NCBI GenBank assembly: GCA_017519415.1
Contig: JAFWSI010000034.1
Coordinates: forward strand, 33,366 to 97,365
Reading direction: 5' to 3'
Source: Ruminococcus sp.
Lineage (GTDB): Bacteria; Bacillota; Clostridia; Oscillospirales; Ruminococcaceae
Length of the DNA: 64,000 nt
Shown: in pieces, positions 34,480 to 44,719 of the stretch
Layout of the letters: each line of letters begins with the position of its first letter
Position numbering within the stretch: the first letter of the stretch is position 1
Made by a program: the position numbers and the translations under genes
The notes under the pieces: model-generated
The model's database searches: none
Seen by the model: only the letters and a program-made list of their open reading frames with translations
What the model was told of the DNA's origin: nothing

Positions 34480-35772
34480 TTATTCAGCGTCTGCGGGCTG
34501 ATATGCTATCATTATATCGGCGGTAAAAATGCCTTTTTCGTATCTGAAGGAGAGTATTCCGTCGAGCTGCTCCACAGCGTCCCTTATGCTGCTTATGCCG
34601 ATACCGTGACCGTAGCCTGTCTTTTGGGTGGTGAGGTCGTCGGCGTCCACCTCGTCGGAGGTGTTTATGACGCATATCCTCAGCTTCTTATTGCTCTGGA
34701 TAAGGGATATATATACGTATTTCTCTCCCGCGTCGGAGCGCAGGGCGCCCTCTATGGCGTTGTCGAGGAGATTGGCGATGATACGGCACAGCGGCAGCTC
34801 GTCAATGTCCATTTTATTAGGGAATATGACCTTGCAGGAGAAGGGGATATTCTGGGATACGGCCTGGCTCCATTTCATATTCACGATAGCGTCCACTGAG
34901 GATATGCCCGTATAGCATATGCCGCCTGCGTCCGATACCTTTGAATATAGCTTGTCGAGGTGCACGACAGCGTCGGGACCCGCGCCCTGACGGAACATTC
35001 TTTTTGCTGCTGCCAGCTGGTTGCTTATGTCGTGCTTGAGCTGACGTATCTCGGTATATTTGTTTTCGATGAGCTTGTAGTTCTCCTCCTCGGACTGGAG
35101 TCTCTGCTCCATGAGCCGCAGCTTTATGGTGTTGGAGTAGGTATCGAAGAAATCGAAAACGAAAATATTCAGCAGGAATATACCTGCCACCGAGAGCAGG
35201 TAAACTATGGTCCTGCGGTGGGAAAGACCGTAGGATACATATATGCCGTTGAGTATTATGAGACTCAGCAGGGGAACGAATATTATCAGCAGCCAGTTCT
35301 TGAAGGGTATCTCCCTCTGCTTGGGCTTCAGGTACTCGGCGATATATATGGAGAACCAGAAGCAGAACAGCTTTGAGGCCGCCATGCCTATATACCGTCC
35401 CATGCCCGTGTTCATGCGGGCCTCCGAGTCGCCGAGGTTCATAAGCATGAGGGCTCCCATGGGGAGTATTTCCGAGGCAAGTATCACAAGTGTGAATATC
35501 AGGCAGTAGAAGGCTGTGCTTCCCAACTTGTTCTCGAAGAGCACTATGGAGGTGGCTATCATTATAACGGGCAGTATGCCCAGCTTTATCCACGGATTGA
35601 CATCTGCAAGGGTAAGTCCCATGAGTATGCAGAATATAGCTGAAAACGGTATCAGAAGAACGGGCAGGGGATAACGCATAGAGCGCTTCATTATCTGATA
35701 GAGATAGAATACGATTATGCCCGCTTCAAAAAGGCAGTTGACTGCTTCGATAATAATTGCGGAGGCTACCAT
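34480..35772 (-). CDS. agrC: AgrC-type sensor histidine kinase
   Basis: A 430-residue HPK10-type kinase. Six transmembrane helices fill residues 1-210. The dimerisation segment is RQLKHDISNQLAAAKRMF with the phosphorylated His, and the GHKL ATPase domain shows NLLDNAIEGAL and TGYGHGIGISSIRD. It is the expected receptor for the AgrD peptide and partner of the AgrA-like regulator. The ATG at 35772 is in the agrA stop codon (TGATG); a GTG three codons earlier is possible. Confidence 0.92.
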   Translation of the reverse strand: MVASAIIIEAVNCLFEAGIIVFYLYQIMKRSMRYPLPVLLIPFSAIFCILMGLTLADVNPWIKLGILPVIMIATSIVLFENKLGSTAFYCLIFTLVILASEILPMGALMLMNLGDSEARMNTGMGRYIGMAASKLFCFWFSIYIAEYLKPKQREIPFKNWLLIIFVPLLSLIILNGIYVSYGLSHRRTIVYLLSVAGIFLLNIFVFDFFDTYSNTIKLRLMEQRLQSEEENYKLIENKYTEIRQLKHDISNQLAAAKRMFRQGAGPDAVVHLDKLYSKVSDAGGICYTGISSVDAIVNMKWSQAVSQNIPFSCKVIFPNKMDIDELPLCRIIANLLDNAIEGALRSDAGEKYVYISLIQSNKKLRICVINTSDEVDADDLTTQKTGYGHGIGISSIRDAVEQLDGILSFRYEKGIFTADIMIAYQPADAE

Positions 35773-36479
35773 CAGCTCCACCTGCTCCTGCTGTAATTCA
35801 TAAAGCTCTCCTTGATATTCTTGATGTGATTGCGGCTGGCGAAAAGGGTCTCGCCGTTTATGAGCATGACCTCGTTCTTGCGTATATAGTCGATATTTAT
35901 TATGTTCACGAGACTGCTCTTATCAAGGCGGGCGAAGAGCGAGTCCGAGAGCTCGGCTTCAAATTCCGAAAGAGTACCCTTGACGATGTAATTCTCCGTC
36001 TTGGTATGTATCTGTATCTTATGGGAGAACACCTCAAGATAGAGTATATCGTCGGTGAGGAGCTTCTCGTCCCTGCCGTTCACCGAAGTGATGATATATC
36101 TTGTGTTGCGGTAGTATTCCCGTATAGCGTCGTCGAGCTGCTTCATATATATGGAATGAGGCTGGGTCTTGAGGATATACCTGAAGGCTCTTACCTCGTA
36201 GCCCTGACAGGCGAATTTTTCATAGCTGGTGAGGAAAATGATTATTACCTTATCGTCGATGCTCCTGATAAATTCGGCGGTTTCAAGGCCGTTGAGCCCC
36301 TTCATCTCGATGTCGAGGACGATAACGGCGTATTTTCCCTCTGTAAACTCGGAGAGCAGGGATCTGCCGTCATTGAATTCGTCGAAGCTGAATTCGTCAT
36401 CGTAGGTCTGGAGAGAGGTAAGGTCCTCCCTGATCTTGCGGACCGATCTTTCTTCATCGTCGCATATAGCTATCTTCAT
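35772..36479 (-). CDS. agrA: AgrA-type LytTR response regulator
   Basis: A 235-residue regulator. Residues 1-120 are a receiver domain (KIAICDDEERSVRKIRED, phospho-acceptor in VIVLDIEMKGLNGLE), followed by a LytTR DNA-binding domain (DILYLEVFSHKIQIHTK, FARLDKSSLVNIINIDYIRK). LytTR proteins bind direct repeats spaced about two helical turns, as found upstream of agrB. I chose the ATG at 36479, eight bases after GGAGG. First gene of the leftward agr unit. Confidence 0.94.
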   Translation of the reverse strand: MKIAICDDEERSVRKIREDLTSLQTYDDEFSFDEFNDGRSLLSEFTEGKYAVIVLDIEMKGLNGLETAEFIRSIDDKVIIIFLTSYEKFACQGYEVRAFRYILKTQPHSIYMKQLDDAIREYYRNTRYIITSVNGRDEKLLTDDILYLEVFSHKIQIHTKTENYIVKGTLSEFEAELSDSLFARLDKSSLVNIINIDYIRKNEVMLINGETLFASRNHIKNIKESFMNYSRSRWS

Positions 36480-36568
36480 TTTCATCACCTCCGGATAAAA
36501 AAGTGACACGCCCCAATCAACGGCATATTGTCAAAATAAGGCCATAAAGCGTGCCGCACAGTGATTAA

Positions 36569-36597
36569 ATTATACTATACTTTTAAAGGCTTGTCAA
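36569..36597 (-). promoter_or_regulatory. promoter of agrA-agrC
   Basis: Minus strand TTGACA (36592-36597), 17-bp spacer, TATAAT (36569-36574): a perfect consensus, so the two-component genes look constitutive. Confidence 0.88.
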
Positions 36598-36689
36598 TGA
36601 CTTGAAGGAATTTTCGGGCGAAATTGTGAATAATAGATGAACAAATTCCCGCATTTCAGGCACAAAAACATACATTTAACGCTTTTTTG

Positions 36690-36719
36690 TTGAAATATGA
36701 CCTGAAATCGGTCTATAAT
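36690..36719 (+). promoter_or_regulatory. promoter of the GT2 gene
   Basis: TTGAAA (36690-36695), 18-bp spacer, TATAAT (36714-36719). The remaining 100 bases of leader show nothing I can name. Confidence 0.7.
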
Positions 36720-36826
36720 AGCTATTGAAACAGGCGCATAACAGGCATAAAGTGTAATGTGTGTTCATTTGCAGCCGATAATGTTCCATAATACAGAAGG
36801 ATATTTTTTGTTCAACAGGAGAAATC

Positions 36827-37780
36827 ATGATGAGGTGCAGTGTTATCATTCCCTATTCCGGACCGTCGGAAAGGGTAGTAAGATTATTCCATTCGCTGGA
36901 AAATCAGAATTTCGATAAAAGCGAGTATGAGCTGATATTTGTCAATTACGGCACAAGAGACGATTTTGAAGTGTATGCTGCTTCAAGAAGACCGCGGGCA
37001 AGAGTGCGCTGTCTGTCCGTATACGGAGGAAGGGTCGGTCAGGCAAAGAATCAGGGTATAAGGAAGGCGTCAGGCGAGCTCGTTATCTTCATAAACGAGA
37101 ACGACATCGCTTCGAGGGACTTTATAGCGGGTCACTATAATACATACAGGTCTTACGGCAGACCCGTAATGCAGTTCGGTCTTGCCAAAGAGGTATTTGA
37201 GGACAACGAGCAGATGCTCTTCGAGACCAGGGAGCTCATCAGGAACGGTATACGCTACTGGCTGAGAGAGCCCGAGGCATACGGCCTCGACAAGCATAAG
37301 AGCTATTATTTCATAAAGGACATAAGGCTGAAAATGCTGGAGACCTACTGCTATGACTTCAATAAGGTGAAGTATAAGATGATATTTACCCAGACGTCAA
37401 ACCTTTCCATTCCCCTTGAGTGTATAAGGCGTTACGGCGGTCTTGATGAGAATTACCGCGGACAGGAAGTGGAGGACTGGGAGTTCGGCTACCGCATGAT
37501 GAAGAACGGAGTTGAGATTGTCTATAATCCCGATGTTGCGGTGCTTCATCTCTATGAGAAGCAGAAGTACGACGGCAAACGCTATACAGAGTGGAAGAAC
37601 AATCTTGACACAATGCTCGGGAAGTACAACGACAGCTTCCTGAACGGACTGGAGGAGTTCAAGAGCTTTTTCGATCCCGTCAGACGCGAGACGATAAGAA
37701 GGAACGAACCCGGAAAGAATATCTGGCTCGATGTTTATAAAAGACTTGAGGGCTCAGCCAGAACAAGGCAGTTTGCGTAG
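36827..37780 (+). CDS. glycosyltransferase family 2 protein
   Basis: A 317-residue GT-A protein. SVIIPYSGPSERVVRLFHSL is the nucleotide-sugar-binding start, RVGQAKNQGIRKASGELVIFINENDI the acceptor-donor loop (the usual DxD reads NEND), and GQEVEDWEFGYRMMKNG the C-terminal catalytic ED motif. It probably adds sugars to a surface polymer; no substrate or lipid-carrier gene is nearby. AGGAGAAATC precedes the ATG. It is isolated, between agr and an unrelated membrane gene. Confidence 0.88.
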   Translation: MMRCSVIIPYSGPSERVVRLFHSLENQNFDKSEYELIFVNYGTRDDFEVYAASRRPRARVRCLSVYGGRVGQAKNQGIRKASGELVIFINENDIASRDFIAGHYNTYRSYGRPVMQFGLAKEVFEDNEQMLFETRELIRNGIRYWLREPEAYGLDKHKSYYFIKDIRLKMLETYCYDFNKVKYKMIFTQTSNLSIPLECIRRYGGLDENYRGQEVEDWEFGYRMMKNGVEIVYNPDVAVLHLYEKQKYDGKRYTEWKNNLDTMLGKYNDSFLNGLEEFKSFFDPVRRETIRRNEPGKNIWLDVYKRLEGSARTRQFA

Positions 37781-37785
37781 ATCAT

Positions 37786-37813
37786 AAAGGCTCCGGAATA
37801 TACCGGAGCCTTT
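37786..37813 (+). terminator. terminator after the GT2 gene
   Basis: GGCTCCGG (37789-37796), ATATA-type loop, CCGGAGCC (37803-37810), short T run. Confidence 0.75.
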
Positions 37814-37865
37814 ATGCATTGACAGGTGAATACAGCTCTCCCATATGCTGAACGGGAGCAGACAA

Positions 37866-37930
37866 AAAAGCCCCTTTAAGAGCAGACGGGCATAGCTACG
37901 CTGCTCCCGAAGGGGCTTGTTTTTTATTCA
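37866..37930. terminator. long bidirectional terminator-like hairpin
   Basis: AAGCCCCTTT pairs with AAGGGGCTT, enclosing a second stem GAGCAG/CTGCTC. T tracts are on both sides, fitting the convergent genes. Confidence 0.7.
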
Positions 37931-37997
37931 GAAGTGTTTTTCGTCCCGCAATAAGGGAAGGAAAATAATAAAAACAAAGTCCTGAGCTTGTCTGAGG

Positions 37998-38531
37998 CTA
38001 TTTGAATACAACGCCCCACGTTGCGCTGACCTTCCGGTACAATCGCATTTTTTCCTTTTTCTTCATCTTCTTGAGCATGAGGAGCACTGCTGCAACTGCC
38101 AACAGGGTAAGAACCGCGCCGATGATTATACCGACAACGCCCTTGATAAGGAACAGTGCAAGCGCCCATATGATAATTGCTATCAGAAGAATGATAGGAA
38201 GGCAGAAGGTAGTAAAACTTCTCTTCTTGATCTTTATATAGTGCTGAACGTCTCTTATACTGAAGCACTCATAGTTACGCGCGATGAAGTTATCAGGCTG
38301 AGCCCATTTGCAGAACTGGGAAAGGCTCTCGAACTTAGCGGTATAATCCTGATAATCGTGGAACTTTTCGTTATATCTGTTTACACGGTAGTAAACGATG
38401 ATCGAGTTGGGAGCCTGCTGCTCGGCGTCCATAACATGGATTATAGTACCGACCTCGGCCTGTCCCCTCATTGCTTTAGTTACAAGGAACTTTCTGTCTA
38501 CCGCTTCATCGATATTAAGCAAATAATTCAT
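37998..38531 (-). CDS. membrane protein of unknown function
   Basis: A 177-residue protein. Residues 1-105 are soluble (with YYRVNRYNEKFHDYQDYTAK) and residues 107-125 and 129-152 form two helices, followed by a basic tail MLKKMKKKEKMRLYRK. No family is recognised. It has its own promoter and terminator, so it is a single-gene unit. Confidence 0.7.
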   Translation of the reverse strand: MNYLLNIDEAVDRKFLVTKAMRGQAEVGTIIHVMDAEQQAPNSIIVYYRVNRYNEKFHDYQDYTAKFESLSQFCKWAQPDNFIARNYECFSIRDVQHYIKIKKRSFTTFCLPIILLIAIIIWALALFLIKGVVGIIIGAVLTLLAVAAVLLMLKKMKKKEKMRLYRKVSATWGVVFK

Positions 38532-38585
38532 AGCTATCCCTTTCCTTAAACGAAATTATTTTGCACTCGATAATCACATATAGCC

Positions 38586-38614
38586 ATTATAGCACAGATG
38601 TGAGAAAAATGCAA
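38586..38614 (-). promoter_or_regulatory. promoter of the 38531 membrane-protein gene
   Basis: Minus strand TTGCAT (38609-38614), 17-bp spacer, TATAAT (38586-38591) with TGC in front. Confidence 0.8.
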
Positions 38615-38740
38615 GTATAAACAGGCCTAAAGTATACGCGGCGGAATATTCCGCAATTATTGACCTGTTTTCAAGACAATAAACGTATAGAAACGGTCAT
38701 GACCGTTCTTGACAGCAAGAAAATACGATCGCCGCAGGGC

Positions 38741-39901
<1,161 letters not shown>

Positions 39902-39944
39902 TTAATTATTAACGCAGACTCCTGCGCTTGTACACATATTTACC

Positions 39945-40850
39945 TCACACCTGTTTGCTGAGGGCTGCCGCTTTTCTGTCGGCCGCCGCCTTTTTGTTCT
40001 CATCCACACGTTTTCTTATAAGGTCCATCCTGTCGGTAAGGAGCTTTTCGTTGTAGATGCAGGCGAGAGAAATATCGTCTTCAGTACCGAAGTGCGATCT
40101 TTTTTCAAGATTGTTCTTGATGACTGTTTTAAAGGTTTCGATATTAACGAGCTGACTTGTGATAATGGTATGATAGTCGAGGAAATCATGCTCGCTGCCG
40201 AAGGAGGTATAGAGTCCGTCGGTGGAGCCGTAAAGTGCAATGAGCTTTTTGTTCGGCGCATAGAAGCTGCTGAACAGTGAAGCTGCGTTGGAATTGCACA
40301 GGGAAGCCGTAACGTTTGCGGGAGCGGATTCGTTGTACTCCATGGGCATTACGGCCTTGCCGTCCTCGAATAAAGCGACGAGGCTTCCGTCTCCTATCTG
40401 AAGTCCGAATGTGTAGTTGTCGCCTGAAACGGCGGCTACGAGAGTAGTTCCGTAGTAGGATTCGGGCAGTATTGCCTCGAATTCCTCCTCGGTGAACTTT
40501 TCCTTTTCCTTATCGGTTACAGGGTTTTCGGAGAGATGCTTATCAACCTTCACATTCCAGTTTGAGATGATCTGCTTTTCGATATTCCTGATGATAAGTT
40601 TATGGTTTACGGGAAGGCTTGCTTCCAGTGCCTCTCGCTCCTCGTAGAACCTGTCGATAGCTTCGATGGTAGCCTCGACGGCGAACTTTGAACCGAGGTG
40701 GCTTCTGAAATGCTTTTTGCTTCCGTGACCGTCGGCAACGACAGCGATGGCATAGTGGTCGCCGATCTTAAAAGCAGAGCTGTCCTGACAAACCAGATTG
40801 GTCTTTTCGTGGCTTGCGCCCATGACCGAATGGCTGAAGCCGCTGAACAT
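39945..40850 (-). CDS. PP2C-family protein phosphatase
   Basis: A 301-residue phosphatase. The PPM motifs are visible: GASHEKTNLVCQDS, AVVADGHGSKK, YYGTTLVAAV, GLQIGDGSLVAL, YGSTDGLYTSFG and TEDDISLACI, with the metal-binding Asp residues intact. Residues 78-130 carry an inserted helical segment. It is expected to reverse phosphorylation by the kinase two genes upstream (41808-43151). The last 35 residues are basic and helical (KRVDENKKAAADRKAAAL). Confidence 0.95.
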   Translation of the reverse strand: MFSGFSHSVMGASHEKTNLVCQDSSAFKIGDHYAIAVVADGHGSKKHFRSHLGSKFAVEATIEAIDRFYEEREALEASLPVNHKLIIRNIEKQIISNWNVKVDKHLSENPVTDKEKEKFTEEEFEAILPESYYGTTLVAAVSGDNYTFGLQIGDGSLVALFEDGKAVMPMEYNESAPANVTASLCNSNAASLFSSFYAPNKKLIALYGSTDGLYTSFGSEHDFLDYHTIITSQLVNIETFKTVIKNNLEKRSHFGTEDDISLACIYNEKLLTDRMDLIRKRVDENKKAAADRKAAALSKQV

Positions 40851-40883
40851 ATTTATTCAATCCTCCTCACGAATTTCTAAAGA

Positions 40884-41756
40884 TTACCAGCCTGTATCGA
40901 AGGGCACGTCGTCGTCGCCGGGCTGCTTGCTTATCAGCTCCTGGATCTGCTGACCGAGAAGCTTCTGCTTGGCTGCGAAAACGTCCTCCTCAGCCAGCTC
41001 GTGAGAAGTATCGTCCGAGAGGGTCATACTCTTACTGCCGATCTGTGAAGAAGTAACAGCGATGATCTTTATCATCTGAGCCAGCTGACCGCCTGTATAA
41101 GCGTGAACAACGGTGTCGGCCGAGCCGGTGAATTCAGCGAGTATATTATCGTTTGCTTCCTGTCCGATACCAAGCGCAGCCTTGAGGCCGAACTTGTACC
41201 AGCTGTTGGTCTGGAGCTCTCTGAGACCCTCCTTATAGTCGTCGGAGGGATAGCCGTCCGTCATCAGGAAGATAACGGGAGCGAATGAGAGCGAGGGCGA
41301 ACTGAGGAAGCTGTTTCTTGACATTCTGTGGTTGAGCTCCTTGAATGCCGCGCCCATGCTGGTAACGCCGCTTGCGCGGAGTCTTGCCCACTCAAAGTCC
41401 TCTATCGGGATAGGAGTGGAGTACATCCATCTGACCTCTGTGGAGAAGGTGAGCACAGCGACCTTTACCTCCGTATCAGCCTCTCCGACTCTGCGTATCT
41501 CGGGGATGAGCTCTTCCATAACGGTATTGAGCTCGCCCATTTTCTTTCCCTTCATGCTTCCCGAGGTATCTATCAGGAAGAATATAACGAGGCTCTTTTT
41601 CGAGACGCTCGTAGCGCTGAGGGGATCGTCGTCAAAGTCAAGAATGCTTTCGTCGGTTTCGGGAGCAGCCACATTCTCTGTCATATCAAAATCATCCAAA
41701 GGAGAAGCGTTTTTGTTTTCGTTCACTTCCGGTTCTGTAAAATGTTCATTGCTCAT
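40884..41756 (-). CDS. von Willebrand factor A domain protein, TerY-like
   Basis: A 290-residue vWA protein. The MIDAS motif is FFLIDTSGSMKGKKMGELN, with the downstream Thr in ASGVTSMGAAFKEL and the Asp in VIFLMTDGYPSDDYKEG. The N-terminal 45 residues are acidic. TerY-type vWA proteins are found in a triad with a PP2C phosphatase and a kinase carrying a zinc ribbon; the two neighbours are exactly those. An ATG four codons upstream (41768) is possible but very near the ribosome-binding site. Confidence 0.93.
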   Translation of the reverse strand: MSNEHFTEPEVNENKNASPLDDFDMTENVAAPETDESILDFDDDPLSATSVSKKSLVIFFLIDTSGSMKGKKMGELNTVMEELIPEIRRVGEADTEVKVAVLTFSTEVRWMYSTPIPIEDFEWARLRASGVTSMGAAFKELNHRMSRNSFLSSPSLSFAPVIFLMTDGYPSDDYKEGLRELQTNSWYKFGLKAALGIGQEANDNILAEFTGSADTVVHAYTGGQLAQMIKIIAVTSSQIGSKSMTLSDDTSHELAEEDVFAAKQKLLGQQIQELISKQPGDDDVPFDTGW

Positions 41757-41807
41757 AATTACATACATCCTTTCAGTTTTTCTGCCGTAACGATCATATA
41801 CAGCAGA

Positions 41808-43151
41808 TTAGATCTGTGCTTTTATCTCGCCGAAATCGATCTCGAGCCCCTGCCATACAGGGAAGCCCTTTCCGGGAGCTATATCGTAGAAAACTCCGTC
41901 AGGCATTTTAGCTTTCCAGTATCTGTCCGAACAATTCTTTATGCCCAGAACTCCGGGCTTGAGCTTATTCTCGACAAGTTCTCCCGCCACAGCCGAGAAG
42001 TCGTCGGACTCCTGACTTATCTCGCAGGTATAGAACTTGCAGCCAAGGTACAGCGGTGTGCGGTAATCGCGGTTGCTGAAGCCTATGGTAGCGAATTCCA
42101 TGCCGCATTTCGGGCACTTGAAGGTCTTATCGTTGGGCTTGATGAACATAGAGCTGAAGTTCGTACGTCCGCAGCCGCACTGGATGATCTCTGATCTGAG
42201 CCTTATGAACAGCTTCTGCCATTCATTCTCGATTATACGCTTTGAGGGATCGCTTATACCCGTTGTGAACGAGCGGATGAAGGCGTCCTTTATATAATCG
42301 GGATAGATCCTCCAGAATTTGATTATATTGTCGTGTATGCCTCTTACGGGGCGGTTTGAAGCGTCGTCGGGGTCATAGACGAAGACTGCGTTCTGACCGT
42401 AGTGCTTCAGCTCCGAGGATTCTGTAAGGCATACGTCTCTTACTACCTTTTCTCCCTCCATGGGGTCTCCTCTGAAGAGGAGCTTGAAGAGAACGACAGC
42501 CAGAGAGTACTTATCGGTCTGCACATTAGGCTGTGCAAGTCCTCTTACTATTTCGGGGGCCATATATCCGGGTTTTCCTCCGATACCGAAGTTGCTTCCG
42601 TCGGGGGCGATGTTATCGCAGTCGCAGACCAGCACGGCACCGGTATTCACATTTATAAAGAAGCCTCCGTCGTTAAGATCCTGATAGCTTTTTCCTGCCC
42701 GGTGGAGCTGTCTGAAAGCGTTCACTATATTTATGACGCAGGTCACCATGGCGCTCAGGGTATTGAATTTTACGGGGCGCTTCACGGCTCTTCCCGAAAG
42801 GGGATCTATCTCAAGCTTGTAGGTATTGAGAATATCCACGAAGGAGTCGAAGCCGTCGGGCTTGAGCTCCATTATATATCCGAAGGTACCGTCCTCAGCT
42901 TCCTTTGTGAGGTATTTCGGCCAGAGGAACTTGTTGCTGGGAGGACCGTCGCTTATATTGTTCTGAAGGTTCTTGCGGAAGGCTGCGGGCTTGTTCATCT
43001 TGCTGATGTCGTACCATTTCAGGGCCCATTTCTGGCCGTTGAAGCGTACGAGGTAGACGGTACCCTGACCGCCGCTGCCGATGACGCTCAGCACCTTGGC
43101 CTTGCCGCCGAATTCCATTTCGACTTCCTGGCCTATTTCAAGTTCTATCAT
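41808..43151 (-). CDS. Ser/Thr protein kinase with C-terminal zinc ribbon, TerY-P type
   Basis: A 447-residue protein. The kinase domain (about 10-300) shows the Gly loop IGSGGQGTVYLV, the catalytic Lys in WALKWYD, the catalytic loop SYQDLNDGGFFI (HRD-like) and the metal-binding CDCDN in place of DFG, then GKPGYMAPEIVRG. A zinc ribbon follows (CGCGRTNFSS and KCPKCGMEF), and then about 70 residues of unassigned sequence. This is the kinase component of TerY-P-like triads. There is no transmembrane helix, so it is a cytoplasmic enzyme. Confidence 0.92.
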   Translation of the reverse strand: MIELEIGQEVEMEFGGKAKVLSVIGSGGQGTVYLVRFNGQKWALKWYDISKMNKPAAFRKNLQNNISDGPPSNKFLWPKYLTKEAEDGTFGYIMELKPDGFDSFVDILNTYKLEIDPLSGRAVKRPVKFNTLSAMVTCVINIVNAFRQLHRAGKSYQDLNDGGFFINVNTGAVLVCDCDNIAPDGSNFGIGGKPGYMAPEIVRGLAQPNVQTDKYSLAVVLFKLLFRGDPMEGEKVVRDVCLTESSELKHYGQNAVFVYDPDDASNRPVRGIHDNIIKFWRIYPDYIKDAFIRSFTTGISDPSKRIIENEWQKLFIRLRSEIIQCGCGRTNFSSMFIKPNDKTFKCPKCGMEFATIGFSNRDYRTPLYLGCKFYTCEISQESDDFSAVAGELVENKLKPGVLGIKNCSDRYWKAKMPDGVFYDIAPGKGFPVWQGLEIDFGEIKAQI

Positions 43152-43174
43152 GATGTGATCTCATCCTTTCTCTG

Positions 43175-44212
43175 TTAATCCAGCTCATATTCTTCAGCCG
43201 AGGTAACAAGAACGAATCGTATCCCGGTGGCCAAGCAGTACTTATGAACGTATGAATTTTCTATACAATATATTACAAGGCTCGGACAGTAGGAGAAAGC
43301 ATTAGCGTCGATGAACTTGATGCTTTCGGGGAGAAAGAGCTTCCTGAGCCTTTCACAGCCCGAGAAGGCTTCCGCACCTATGCTGCTCACGCTGGGAGGT
43401 ATCTCTATTACCTCGAGGCTTGTACAGAATGAGAAGGTGCTGTCCTCTATTTCGAGCACTCCGTCAGGTATCTTCACCACAACGAGGTTTGCACACTGAC
43501 TGAATGCGCCTTGTTTGATTATCCTTAATCCTTCGGGAAGTTCGAGACCCCTCAGGCGCTTGCAGGACGAGAAGCAGTATTCTCCGATGGCGATGAGGGT
43601 GCCGGGGAGCCTGATGGTCCTGAGTGAACCGAATTTATCGAAGCAGAAGGCTTCGAGCTTTGTATATCCGTCAGGTATGGTGATATTTCCGCTGAGTCTG
43701 TATTTAAAGGCATTACGGGGAGTAAATACCATTTCGTTGACGTCGACTGTTCTTTTTCTGTGTTCCTCTCTCTCCTGTTCTTCCCCGCTTCCGGGCATTA
43801 CTTTAAGAGGAGACTCATAGGGCCAGCCAAGAAGGTATGTAAAGCAGGCGATAACGAATTCCGCAGCGTTTTCGGCAAGGAAGAGGTCTCCCAGCAGGAA
43901 GCTCTTGGCTTTCATTATGGAAAGCTCGCGGTTCTTATCCTCAAGAAGTATTTTCAGTACGCCCATACGGTACATATTGATGAGCAGGCGGCGTTCCTTG
44001 TCGTAATCGGGAACGTGGTCGCTGAGAAGGCCGACGAATCTTTCTTTTTTCATAACGGCTCGGGGGCCGTCGTTTACAACGATCGCACGAAGCTCTTTCT
44101 GAAACTCCATTGTATTTTCAAAGCCCTCGATATTCTGCGGAACAGGCGCACCGCAGCTGGGACATTCTGAAAGCTTCGGGTCAAGCGGCGCGTTGCATTT
44201 CTCGCATTGCAT
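43175..44212 (-). CDS. zinc-ribbon protein with BspA-type leucine-rich repeats
   Basis: A 345-residue protein. Residues 1-26 form a zinc ribbon (MQCEKCNAPLDPKLSECPSC). Residues 30-155 are helical, and from about 170 on there are LRR_5/BspA repeats (for example LPEGLRIIKQGAFSQCANLV and IPPSVSSIGAEAFSGCERLR). Lacks a signal peptide, so it should be cytoplasmic. I chose the ATG at 44212, just after GGAGGGG. It is the first gene of the operon and may recruit the kinase to its targets (inference). Confidence 0.9.
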   Translation of the reverse strand: MQCEKCNAPLDPKLSECPSCGAPVPQNIEGFENTMEFQKELRAIVVNDGPRAVMKKERFVGLLSDHVPDYDKERRLLINMYRMGVLKILLEDKNRELSIMKAKSFLLGDLFLAENAAEFVIACFTYLLGWPYESPLKVMPGSGEEQEREEHRKRTVDVNEMVFTPRNAFKYRLSGNITIPDGYTKLEAFCFDKFGSLRTIRLPGTLIAIGEYCFSSCKRLRGLELPEGLRIIKQGAFSQCANLVVVKIPDGVLEIEDSTFSFCTSLEVIEIPPSVSSIGAEAFSGCERLRKLFLPESIKFIDANAFSYCPSLVIYCIENSYVHKYCLATGIRFVLVTSAEEYELD

Positions 44213-44284
44213 TTTTACCCCTCCTGACATAAATTATAAACGCAATAAATGTAAAAAAATTATAGTCATATTAATATCACAAAT

Positions 44285-44313
44285 AGTATATCACTTTTCA
44301 ATATCAATGTCAA
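44285..44313 (-). promoter_or_regulatory. promoter of the LRR-kinase-vWA-PP2C operon
   Basis: Minus strand TTGACA (44308-44313), 17-bp spacer, TATACT (44285-44290). Confidence 0.82.
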
Positions 44314-44557
44314 GGGAAAAGGGCGCAGATATGAAAATTTGAATTATCTTTTACAAAAAAGACACACCTTGTTTGTGCATATTTGAAAACTCTTGTACCG
44401 GTGGTAATATTGCGAAAAAATATAAACCGCCGTAAGCCCCGTTTAAATTCTGTAATTTTATTATAAAAATAACCTGAAAGTATAAAATTGATTAAAATGC
44501 ATATAAAATATTTGATATTTTTGTGTATGACGTGGATAGACAGTTTTTAAAATTCAG
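44314..44557. other. AT-rich gap between the two divergent promoters
   Basis: No gene, repeat or strong hairpin seen in these 244 bases. Confidence 0.6.
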
Positions 44558-44586
44558 TTGAAATTTTAGAATAAATATGTTAAAAT
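44558..44586 (+). promoter_or_regulatory. promoter of the binding-protein/GGDEF operon
   Basis: TTGAAA (44558-44563), 17-bp spacer, TAAAAT (44581-44586). Predicted transcript start at about 44593, i.e. at the first base of the structured leader. Confidence 0.75.
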
Positions 44587-44593
44587 GAATAAT

Positions 44594-44690
44594 GGGTATC
44601 AAAGGAGCCCGAAGATAAGCCGTCGGCTTTTTAGTTTAAGAAAGTGAGCAATGGGGATCACGACGGATACCCTGCGGCTGAAGACGGGCT
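44594..44690 (+). ncRNA. structured 5' leader, candidate riboswitch or regulatory RNA
   Basis: GGGTATC (44594-44600) can pair with GATACCC (44666-44672), and AGCCCG (44606-44611) with CGGGCT (44685-44690). These two helices interleave, giving a pseudoknot. A third stem, CCGTC (44620-44624) with GACGG (44662-44666), competes with the first. The leader ends 13 bases before the ribosome-binding site AAGGAGG. It matches none of the riboswitch classes I can recall; class unknown. Confidence 0.5.
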
Positions 44691-44719
44691 TTAATTGATT
44701 TTAAGGAGGTTCAGTGTAC

